A stretch of 64,000 bases of DNA, from assembly GCA_911728455.2 (NCBI GenBank), contig OU452228.1:4154001-4218000 (forward strand), written 5' to 3'. Made by a program: the position numbers and the translations under genes. The notes under the pieces were generated by a model. That model did no database searches and had not been told where the DNA came from. It was given only the letters and a program-made list of their open reading frames with translations. Position 1 is the first letter of the stretch. Each line of letters starts with the position of its first letter. This document shows positions 47,405 through 59,400 of the stretch, in pieces. The stretch is from Marthasterias glacialis. Lineage: Eukaryota > Echinodermata > Asteroidea > Forcipulatida > Asteriidae.

Positions 47405-50400
47405 CTATGCAAAAAATCCAAAAGCCATAAATCCAAGGAAACAAACAATGACACAAGAATAATTAACGAGTCTCGACCATTTTGGATCCTCAACCAATGA
47501 TGTCATGCGTTTCTCCATCTCCTTCATCTCATGTTCAGTCAGGTCGGATGGAGGCGAAGGATCGATACCGCATAGACAGTTCCATGCGCGACGGATTGTA
47601 GAGGGTGGAGAGACTGCTATAGTGGAAGAGAGAATGTTAAGATTACTTGTAGCTTGCTTGCTCGGATACATTCGCCGAGGATACCCTTATTAATCAATAT
47701 GGTTGTCTGTTTCTGATATTTAAATCAGTGTAAATCCATCAATAGCCCTGTATTTATTAAATTTTTTGTCGTCGTCGTCGTCGTCGTCGTCGTTGTTGTT
47801 ATTTTGTTTTAATTGAGAACATCAGAGTTTCGTTATACTGACTTTTTCGTTTGGGATCGCACAAAAATAATGATTACTCTCAACTAATTCAAATTTTATT
47901 GAAAAGTGAACCTAATATCATTGGTTTGTCGTGGTGAAAAGTTATGAAGAGTACTCAAAAAGAAATTGGTGGTTATATCATAAAACCAAGCATATTCACT
48001 GGATGTCATAACTCTAAGAAGATAAACATTTTTTTTTTTCTAGTCGTATCATCTTACTTTTTTCTTTTTGCGAGTAAAGTTGTTCCTTCTTGAGCTTTCG
48101 TGCAATCTCCTTCTTATTTTCTGTCTCTGACATGGGTTTCCGTGGCAGTTTGCTCTTCCTCGTCCACCATGTCAGTCTGATTAACTGAGTAAAAACACAT
48201 ACACGATGATAACATTTCATAAACTCTTGTTGTAACGCCACATACTTGATCATAATACTCATTTTTAAACGTTTTGTAACAAACATTTACATTGAATATC
48301 ATTATAACCACAACCATGTTCATGCACCATCGACAAAGCAATCGTTTTGTAGGCCTACTATCTTAAAATCTCCCGTGAAATGGCTCTTCGTAAACTGAAC
48401 ACTATATGACCGCTGATACCCTCCCTTACCCTTTTCGCTCATCACCATCACCATCACCATCACCAACAAAAACAAGAACAGCACAGTCTCAAAAAGTCAA
48501 AGTCGTCATTTTTACCTTTTCTCTTGCAATACGCTTCGTAAGCAGGCTAATGAAAACGATTAACAGTGTCGTTGCTGTGTAGTTTAAGATGGCAAAGTGC
48601 AAATAATGTAACTTCTGTAGTGCTTTGGGCCGTATATCCTCTCCACCACAAGGCGGTCCTTGAAAGACAAAATCTAGAACCATCCAAGTACATCCGAAAA
48701 GCTCTCCGAGCATCAGACCAAAGAAAGCGCCCTTTATCACGGGGAGATGGGAAAAACATTAGCATAGTTTGTTGGGTCTGTTATATGACTCGGCTGGCTG
48801 CATTGTATACCTGATATTCTTCTTGTTTTTGAAAACGAATGGCGCATTTGGTTCGCAAATTGGCGAACTTTGTTGCAGTTGTTACACTTTGATTTGTTTT
48901 CTGTTGTTCTTGGTTTTTATCATTGTTATAGCCTGAAGGATAAATAAAGAAATATTCGTTTTGGTAGTAAATAATGCAAGTAAAAATTTAACTGTATAAA
49001 AAATCAGATTGTAAAAAGTACCAAACGGAAATAAATCTTTTGACTAGTTTGTTTAAAATGAACTCAAGACTTACTGGCTCAGTTGTCCGCTCGGAGAATA
49101 TTCCAGCCGTGTAGACGGCAAATATTGGCGGTGACATGTATGACGAAATAGATTGAATGTAAACGAAGAGTTGACCTGTGCCGAAGGTCTTTATCAATGG
49201 TAGCCAAAGAATACTGACACCAGCTAGTACCAAGGTGCATAACCTGTACGGTGGAATGCAGAAAAGAATCTTGGACAAGGCTTAGTTCAGGGGGTGGGGT
49301 GGGGTCGGAGTGTACCTGCACGGGCATGCAGTAAGCTATGGTTTGAAAATATGGGTTCTTTTTCAGCCAGTGTTTTACCTGCCCACGATAACCAGTTCTG
49401 TTTCCGTCGACATAGGTCTGACTTTGATCCACAGGTCCATAGTGATGATCGAGCTGGCACTGTTGAAGACAGAGGTCAATGAACTCATCAAAGCTGCTAG
49501 CATGGCCGCCATCATTAAACCTTTCAGACCTGAAGCATCAAAATTGTAATTAGCTGTTGTGTACTGATGCCGAACTATTCGATTTTTGATTTTTTGATTT
49601 TTATTTGTAAGTGTTTGCAAATATAAATTTGTTTTACATTGTTTATAAATCACTGACACCTCTGAAGTTTGAAGGATTCAATACATTATGATAATTTCGA
49701 TTGTCTATGTATATAATCACATTATTATTACCATCGGGTAAAGTTTTAATGAATTGACTAATGTTGTGGTAATATACCGCCGAGTACAAAGGTGGCCGAA
49801 TAATAATCGAGTGAGAGTACTTGGGATATCGAGTCACGTTTCTTAGTCCTAAGTACTCTATCCAAGTACAAATTCAAGCAGCCGAGTACAAGTACTCGAT
49901 CTCTGGGTAAAGTACAAATACGAGTACTTTGAAATTACACAGCAAAATGAGGTACAAAACATATTAATTGGTTATTGACTCAACCTTTGATGTTTTGGGG
50001 TGTTATAATCTCTAAAGTAGACAAATCAAAGAAAACGTTTACTCTTTCTACCGATATTAAGTAGTTCCTAACTTGTCTCATACGGTTGGTATTACAATAC
50101 ATGAGCAGAATTTACTCAACAGGCTGTCCATGCCTAAATTATTCGAGCTCGCAGGCAAAAACACCTTTACAGACTTTATTCTTTATTTACTTTTTCTCTC
50201 TGAAACTAAAAACAAACAAAAAGCTTTCGCACATGCCACGGAAATAAAAAAAAAAAAAAAAAAAAAAAAATGCGACGGTGTTTGTGTATGGCTAATTGAC
50301 ACGAATTAATGTCGGGATCCCAACAAAAAATTCATGTTTTACTTAGTACCGCTATTCTGTTTTTTTCTTTCTTCTTTTGTGCAATACCTTATTAAATGAA

Positions 50401-53400
50401 AGCTCGTGTAACTTTCTCGAATCTAAAATAGCTATTTAAAATTTAAATCTAAATGTTCGGTTCAAATCGGCCAAAAATTGGACCGCGGCATCTTTGATGA
50501 ACGAATGAGCCTCGAGGGGGCTCATTTCTACATGATGGAGAAGAAGGGTTTATCTATACACAGACTCTATAAATGGTCAACATTTTTTCAATAAGGGACG
50601 AGCGGCCGTCAGGGACAAGTACTCAATTCTTTCAACGCGTCGATAGGGATAACAAGTACCGAAAGACTTATGCACTAACCGGAATTAAAAAGTGGAGTTT
50701 CGACCACGAGCATTGAAATCGAGTCCGAGTACATTTTAATATGTCAAGTATCGACACGTGCACTCGATTCCAAGTATATTTTAAAGTCGAGTAACGATTA
50801 CGTGGCTTCGATTCCAAGTATACCTTGCCAATCGAGAACGAGTATGAGATACCAAAAGAGTACACGAGTACGAGTACTATAATATACAATACTGGAATTG
50901 ACAAACGGGTATTGATCATCAGACCAAAATCAAAGCCAGGTTACTTAAAAACAGGTGGGCCTGCCGGTTCATTTCCAATTAATTGTGTTATACAAACCTG
51001 TGGGCATGAGTTGGAGAAGCAGCCTGATGTACGCAATGTCAGAGCAGCCGTTGCTGTTACCGCACACATTGAAGCAAATACTGGGATCTTGACAAGCTAT
51101 GTAATCTAATAAATCAAGACATTAATAATTGAGTAAAGGCCTATTCATACATGAAGATATGAACTGGAAATTAGTGTAGATTTCCTCATGAGGGAGCGTG
51201 CATGGTGTGAACAACGTGCACATCTTTAGGGAAAGTCTTAGCTCAAAATGAAGAAAAAGGAGGGTATTTTTGAGTTGAAAGATAACTGGAGAATAACGTA
51301 GAAAAGAGACACACCTGGCCAGAGAGCCCTGCTGATCATACCGGGGTATATCATGAGAAACATCGGTAGAATCTTCAGCACAGCAGCAAGGAGAGCTCCC
51401 GCCTTTGAATGCGTTACGTTCTTGGCTGCTAAAGATCGCTGTACTAGAACCTGGATATAATTTATTTTATGTATTACTAAAAAAAATCCTTTTGATGAAG
51501 TCAATTTTTTTAGGAGAAGATGAGCTGACTGTTTAAGGCGATGGTCTGCTAAACCATTCCACTGCACGCGTTGGGTACGAATTCAAACCCATCGTTTTGC
51601 CCACCTCCAAATTCAGTCGAGCATAATTATAGGCCTACTTGCCCCTTTTCTTTACGTGTTTCGAATAAACAGAGAAATTCGATTACAATTTCCAAAGGAA
51701 ATTAGATGCATATTCCCCAACAGCGAAAAATACATGAAGAAGGTTAAGGCCAGTGGCATAACTATACATTTTCATTTGTGGGGTTAGTGTGGGGAGCCGA
51801 GCTGGGGAAAATCCATAATTTTGTGGGCTATTGATGTATCGGTCTCATCTGATGGAGAGGGGGGAGGCAAGGTTTTGAGCATGGGACTTCTTCCTCCGAC
51901 CCCACCCCACTGGTTACGCCACTTGTTAAGGCGAATGCACTGATATAGTTTTATTGTGCCCTTCAGGTGTGCGGGCTCAAATCCCATCCGTGTCATTTTT
52001 TGTTTTTGGTTTATATAAATTATCCTTAACTCATCAAACACAATCACAAGAAAAAATCACCTGATTTGTGCAAAAGTACCATGCAGACAGTAGAAATATA
52101 CCGAACAAAACGCCGGGCCACGGTAGGTCTGAGGAGGTGGCATCACGAAAGATGTGCCAGGAGTCTTCACCCGGGATGCCGCATGTCGTGTTTCCAGCAA
52201 ACACTGTCGTGTTTGGTATAGCTGTCATGAACTTAAGATAGAGATTGTCGAAGCCACCAATTCTTACTGATGCTGTAGAAAGAAAGAATTTAAACTGTAT
52301 GGAGACTTGTGAAATATGCTTAGTCTAAGTAGTTTATATATGAAAGCCATTTTGCAGATGGGATGACATAATGTCACTATAATTAACAAACGAATTAATC
52401 AACTTCAGATTCAGTTAATTCTCTTACTCTGACCCATATATATCATTTTAAATAAATTTGCACAGCGTTTGCATATTCATTAACGTACCAATGACGGATA
52501 GGGCAATGCCTCCTCCTACCATAATGACTGATTGCATAGCGTCTGTGTAGATAACCGCTGTTAATCCCCCAGCCACTGTGTATGCGGCAGTCATTGCCAG
52601 CAGAAGACATACAGACAGATATAGATCCCAATTCAAAGCCTGCTGGATGATGATAGTGCCTGCGTACATCTCCGACTATTGGGAGCAAAATGGGCGTGGT
52701 TTAAATGGGCGTGGCTTAACGCTTTCGATGTGGATATTTTGCCTACTTTGATTTTTTAGGGTTGCATTGAAAGTACTGCAGTACTTTCAATGCAAACTTA
52801 AAAAGACAAAGTATCAGTATCAACATCAAAGTATCAGTATACTGACCTTCAGGGTTGGACTGTACACTTATAATTACTTTCCACATTGTAAAGTGTTCTT
52901 CAAATTTAACAATCTTAGATTCTAGAAGTAAACCTGCACATAGATTGCAATATATTTAGATCGAGGAATAATTTAATAACTTATTACATAAACTCAGATA
53001 AACCCACTAAGAGATGCATCTACAACAAACAGAAAAAACCAACAGTCTGACGCCCATATCAGTACAAAGTCCGGTCAACATTTTGATACAAGAATAAAAA
53101 TGGAAATTGTGTATGGTGTAAACAAATAGACGAGGTGGCCGAGTGGTTAAGGCGATGGACTGCTAATCCATTGTGCTCTGCACGCGTGGGTTCGAATCCC
53201 ATCCTCGTCGATGTTTTTTCCCTTTAATATATTTCTAATTTAGCTGTGTCCTTTAATGAATTTTACAAACCATAGTTGTCCAGTAACATACAGAAGACGA
53301 GGTGGCCGAGTGGTTAAGGCGATGGACTGCTAATCCTTTGTGCTCTGCACGCGTGGGTTCGAATCCCATCCTCGTCGTTTTTTCCCCGAAAAACATATCT

Positions 53401-56400
53401 GTTTAATTCTTGTTTTTTATATTTGTTATAAACTGTACAAACAACAGTTGTCAAATAACATACAGAGCATGAGGTGGCCGAGTGGTTAAGGTGATGGACT
53501 GCTAATCCATTGTGCTCTGCACGCGTGGGTTCGAATCCCATCCTCGTCGATTTTTCCCCGAAAAACATATCTATTTGTTTCTTGTTTTTTTATATTTGTT
53601 ATAAACTGTACAAACAACAGTTGTCAAATAACATACAGAAGACGAGGTGGCCGAGTGGTTAAGGTGATGGACTGCTAATCCATTGTGCTCTGCACGCGTG
53701 GGTTCGAATCCCATCCTCGTCGTTTTTTCCTCGAAAAACATATCTAATTAATTCTTGTTTTTTATATTTGTTATGAATTGTACAAACAACAGTTGTCAAA
53801 TAACATACAGAAGACGAGGTGGCCGAGTGGTTAAGGTGATGGACTGCTAATCCATTGTGCTCTGCACGCGTGGGTTCGAATCCCATCCTCGTCGATTTTT
53901 CCCCGAAAAACATATCTATTTGTTTCTTGTTTTTTATATTTGTTATAAACTGTACAAACAACAGTTGTCAAATAACATACAGAAGACGAGGTGGCCGAGT
54001 GGTTAAGGTGATGGACTGCTAATCCATTGTGCTCTGCACGCGTGGGTTCGAATCCCATCCTCGTCGTTTTTTCCTCGAAAAACATATCTAATTAATTCTT
54101 GTTTTTTATATTTGTTATGAATTGTACAAACAACAGTTGTCAAATAACATACAGAAGACGAGGTGGCCGAGTAGTTAAGGTGATGGACTGCTAATCCATT
54201 GTGCTCTGCACGCGTGGGTTCGAATCCCATCCTCGTCGGATGTTTCCCCTAAAATATATTTCTAATTTAGCTGTTTTCTTTTATTAATATTTCAAAAGAA
54301 TAATTGTCTAATAACATACAGAAGACTAGGTGGCCGAGTGGTTAAGGCGATGGACTGCTAATCCATTGTGCTCTGCACGCGTGGGTTCGAATCCCATCCT
54401 CGTCGTTTTTTCCTCGAAAAACATATCTAATTAATTCTTGTTTTTTATATTTGTTATGAATTGTACAAACAACAGTTGTCAAATAACATACAGAAGACGA
54501 GGTGGCCGAGTGGTTAAGGTGATGGACTGCTAATCCATTGTGCTCTGCACGCGTGGGTTCGAATCCCATCCTCGTCGGATGTTTCCCCTAAAATATATTT
54601 CTAATTTAGCTGTTTTCTTTTATTAATATTCCAAAAGAATAATTGTCTAATAACATACAGAAGACTAGGTGGCCGAGTGGTTAAGGCGATGGACTGCTAA
54701 TCCATTGTGCTCTGCACGCGTGGGTTCGAATCCCATCCTCGTCGTTTTTTCCTCGAAAAACATATCTAATTAATTCTTGTTTTTTATATTTGTTATGAAT
54801 TGTACAAACAACAGTTGTCAAATAACATACAGAAGACGAGGTGGCCGAGTGGTTAAGGTGATGGACTGCTAATCCTTTGTGCTCTGCACGCGTGGGTTCG
54901 AATCCCATCCTCGTCGGTTTTTCCCCTAAAATATATTTCTAATTTAGCTGTTTTCTTTTATTAATATTTCAAAAGAATAATTGTCTAATAACATACAGAA
55001 GACGAGGTGGCCGAGTGGTTAAGGTGATGGACTGCTAATCCATTGTGCTCTGCACGCGTGGGTTCGAATCCCATCCTCGTCGATGTTTTTTCCCTAAAAT
55101 ATATTTCTAATTTAGCTGTTTTCTTTTATTAATATTTCAAAAGAATAATTGTCAAATAACATACAGAAGACGAGGTGGCCGAGTGGTTAAGGCGATGGAC
55201 TGCTAATCCTTTGTGCTCTGCACGCGTGGGTTCGAATCCCATCCTCGTCGTTTTTTCCCCGAAAAACATATCTGTTTAATTCTTGTTTTTTATATTTGTT
55301 ATAAACTGTACAAACAACAGTTGTCAAATAACATACAGAGCATGAGGTGGCCGAGTGGTTAAGGTGATGGACTGCTAATCCATTGTGCTCTGCACGCGTG
55401 GGTTCGAATCCCATCCTCGTCGATTTTTCCTCGAAAAACATATCTAATTAATTCTTGTTTTTTATATTTGTTATGAATTGTACAAACAACAGTTGTCAAA
55501 TAACATACAGAAGACGAGGTGGCCGAGTGGTTAAGGTGATGGACTGCTAATCCATTGTGCTCTGCACGCGTGGGTTCGAATCCCATCCTCGTCGATTTTT
55601 CCCCGAAAAACATATCTATTTGTTTCTTGTTTTTTATATTTGTTATAAACTGTACAAACAACAGTTGTCAAATAACATACAGAAGACGAGGTGGCCGAGT
55701 GGTTAAGGTGATGGACTGCTAATCCATTGTGCTCTGCACGCGTGGGTTCGAATCCCATCCTCGTCGTTTTTTCCTCGAAAAACATATCTAATTAATTCTT
55801 GTTTTTTATATTTGTTATGAATTGTACAAACAACAGTTGTCAAATAACATACAGAAGACGAGGTGGCCGAGTAGTTAAGGTGATGGACTGCTAATCCATT
55901 GTGCTCTGCACGCGTGGGTTCGAATCCCATCCTCGTCGGATGTTTCCCCTAAAATATATTTCTAATTTAGCTGTTTTCTTTTATTAATATTTCAAAAGAA
56001 TAATTGTCTAATAACATACAGAAGACTAGGTGGCCGAGTGGTTAAGGCGATGGACTGCTAATCCATTGTGCTCTGCACGCGTGGGTTCGAATCCCATCCT
56101 CGTCGTTTTTTCCTCGAAAAACATATCTAATTAATTCTTGTTTTTTATATTTGTTATGAATTGTACAAACAACAGTTGTCAAATAACATACAGAAGACGA
56201 GGTGGCCGAGTGGTTAAGGTGATGGACTGCTAATCCATTGTGCTCTGCACGCGTGGGTTCGAATCCCATCCTCGTCGGATGTTTCCCCTAAAATATATTT
56301 CTAATTTAGCTGTTTTCTTTTATTAATATTCCAAAAGAATAATTGTCTAATAACATACAGAAGACTAGGTGGCCGAGTGGTTAAGGCGATGGACTGCTAA

Positions 56401-59400
56401 TCCTTTGTGCTCTGCACGCGTGGGTTCGAATCCCATCCTCGTCGTTTTTTCCTCGAAAAACATATCTAATTAATTCTTGTTTTTTATATTTGTTATGAAT
56501 TGTACAAACAACAGTTGTCAAATAACATACAGAAGACGAGGTGGCCGAGTGGTTAAGGTGATGGACTGCTAATCCATTGTGCTCTGCACGCGTGGGTTCG
56601 AATCCCATCCTCGTCGGTTTTTCCCCTAAAATATATTTCTAATTTAGCTGTTTTCTTTTATTAATATTTCAAAAGAATAATTGTCTAATAACATACAGAA
56701 GACGAGGTGGCCGAGTGGTTAAGGTGATGGACTGCTAATCCATTGTGCTCTGCTCGCGTGGGTTCGAATCCCATCCTCGTCGATGTTTTTTCCCTAAAAT
56801 ATATTTCTAATTTAGCTGTTTTCTTTTATTAATATTTCAAAAGAATAATTGTCAAATAACATACAGAAGACGAGGTGGCCGAGTGGTTAAGGCGATGGAC
56901 TGCTAATCCTTTGTGCTCTGCACGCGTGGGTTCGAATCCCATCCTCGTCGTTTTTTCCCCGAAAAACATATCTGTTTAATTCTTGTTTTTTATATTTGTT
57001 ATAAACTGTACAAACAACAGTTGTCAAATAACATACAGAGCATGAGGTGGCCGAGTGGTTAAGGTGATGGACTGCTAATCCATTGTGCTCTGCACGCGTG
57101 GGTTCGATTCCCATCCTCGTCGATTTTTCCCCGAAAAACATATCTATTTGTTTCTTGTTTTTTATATTTGTTATAAACTGTACAAACAACAGTTGTCAAA
57201 TAACATACAGAAGACGAGGTGGCCGAGTGGTTAAGGTGATGGACTGCTAATCCATTGTGCTCTGCACGCGTGGGTTCGAATCCCATCCTTGTCGTTTTTT
57301 CCTCGAAAAACATATCTAATTAATTCTTGTTTTTTTATATTTGTTATGAATTGTACAAACAACAGTTGTCAAATAACATACAGAAGACGAGGTGGCCGAG
57401 TAGTTAAGGTGATGGACTGCTAATCCATTGTGCTCTGCACGCGTGGGTTCGAATCCCATCCTCGTCGGATGTTTCCCCTAAAATATATTTCTAATTTAGC
57501 TGTTTTCTTTTATTAATATTTCAAAAGAATAATTGTCTAATAACATACAGAAGACTAGGTGGCCGAGTGGTTAAGGCGATGGACTGCTAATCCATTGTGC
57601 TCTGCACGCGTGGGTTCGAATCCCATCCTCGTCGTTTTTTCCTCGAAAAACATAGCTAATTAATTCTTGTTTTTTATATTTGTTATGAATTGTACAAACA
57701 ACAGTTGTCAAATAACATACAGAAGACGAGGTGGCCGAGTGGTTAAGGTGATGGACTGCTAATCCATTGTGCTCTGCACGCGTGGGTTCGAATCCCATCC
57801 TCGGCGGTTTTCCCCTAAAATATATTTCTAATTTAGCTGTTTTCTTTTATTAATATTTCAAAAGAATAATTGTCTAATAACATACATAAGACGAGGTGGC
57901 CGAGTGGTTAAGGCGATGGACTGCTAATCCTTTGTGCTCTGCACGCGTGGGTTCGAATCCCTTCCTCGTCGATGTTTTTTCCCTAAAATATATTTCTAAT
58001 TTAGCTGTTTTCTTTTATTAATATTTCAAAAGAATAATTGTCTAATAACATACATAAGACGAGGTGGCCGAGTGGTTAAGGCGATGGACTGCTAATCCAT
58101 TGTGCTCTGCACGCGTGGGTTCAAATCCCATCCTCGTCGGATTTTTTCCCCTAAAATATATTTCTAATTTAGCTGTTTTCTTTTATTAATATTTCAAAAA
58201 AATAATTGTCTAATAACATACAGAAGACTAGGTGGCCGAGTGGTTAAGGCGATGGACTGCTAATCCATTGTGCTCTGCACGCGTGGGTTCGAATCCCATC
58301 CTCGTCGTTTTTCCTCGAAAATATATTTCTAATTTAGCTGTTTTCTTTTATTAATATTTCAAAAGAATAATTGTCTTATAACATACAGAAGACGAGGTGG
58401 CCGAGTGGTTAAGGTGATGGACTGCTAATCCATTGTGCTCTGCACGCGTGGGTTCGAATCCCATCCTCGTCGATGTTTTTCCCTTAAATATATTTCTAAT
58501 TTAGCTGTTTCCTTTAATGAATTTTTACAAACCATAGTTGTCCAATAACATACATAAGACGATGTGTCCGAGTGGTTAAGGCGATGGACTGCTATTCCTT
58601 TGTGCTCTGCACGCGTGGGTTCGAACCCATCCTCGTCGGTTTTTTCCCCTAAAATATATTTCTAATTTAGTTGTTTTCTTTTATGAATATTTCAAAAGAA
58701 TAATTGTCTAATAATATTCAGAAGACGAGGTGGCCGAGTGGTTAAGGCGATGGACTGCTAATCCATTGTGCTCTGCACGCATGGGTTTCGAACCCATCCT
58801 CGTCGATGGTTTTTCCCCCAAAATATATTTCTAATTTAGCTGACTTTCTTTTATTAATATTTCAAAAGAATAATTGTCTTATAACATACAGAATACGAGT
58901 TGGCCTAGTGGTTAAGGCGATGCATTGCTAATCCGTTGTGCTCTGCACGCGTGGGTTCGGGTCCCATCCACGTCGTTTTTTCCCCCGGGAAAAATGCCAT
59001 ATAAATTCTGTTTTTTATTATTTTATCAATTTTACAAACAATAGCTTCAAAATAAGATACAGAAGACGAGGTGGCCGAGTGGTTAAAGCGATGGACCGCT
59101 TACCCATTGGGCTCTGCACGCGTGGGTTCGAATCCCATCCTCGTCGTTTTTTCCCCAGAAAAACATGTCTAATTACTTCAGTTTTTTATATTTTTAAATA
59201 AGTTTTACAAAAAGTGGCGGAGTGCTTATCTAATGTACGCGTGTGTTCGAATCCCATCCACGTTGTGAACAATCCTGATGTTTTTGATTAATTGAACATT
59301 TTGCTCTTTTTTGGTCCAGTTCTCGACACTCACTGAGATGTTGGTGAGAATGATGAGGATTACGGCAGTCACTGACAGCAGGATGCGTAGTCTTTCGCCT

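Larger units (their letters stand above)
53129..59146 (+). repeat. Tandem array of 36 tRNA-Ser(GCT) units in SLC5 intron 5
   Basis: Units recur every 166-173 bp, all on the plus strand, antisense to the host gene. Two main spacer classes are seen. Class A contains CGAAAAACATATCTAATTAA and TTGTCAAATAACATACAGAA; class B contains CCTAAAATATATTTCTAATT and AGAATAATTGTCTAATAACA. Both end in AACATACAGAA just before the gene. The order of marked units repeats with a period of about 1,700 bp (10 units): variants at 54157, 54324, 54496, 54663, 54835, 55001, 55169 and 55341 reappear exactly 1,700 bp later. Units at the right end are more decayed. Direct repeats with spacers recall CRISPR, but the repeats fold as tRNAs. 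Confidence 0.95.

Noticed and set aside
53314-57798. Many 75-100 residue minus-strand frames with [18 protein letters not shown]-type peptides
   Set aside because: They are antisense translations of the tRNA units and spacers and repeat with the array. Similar peptides arise from tRNA antisense in any genome.
53129-59146. CRISPR array (about 82-bp repeats with about 88-bp spacers)
   Set aside because: The repeats fold as tRNA-Ser, the spacers belong to two repeated classes rather than unique sequences, and the setting is an animal intron.
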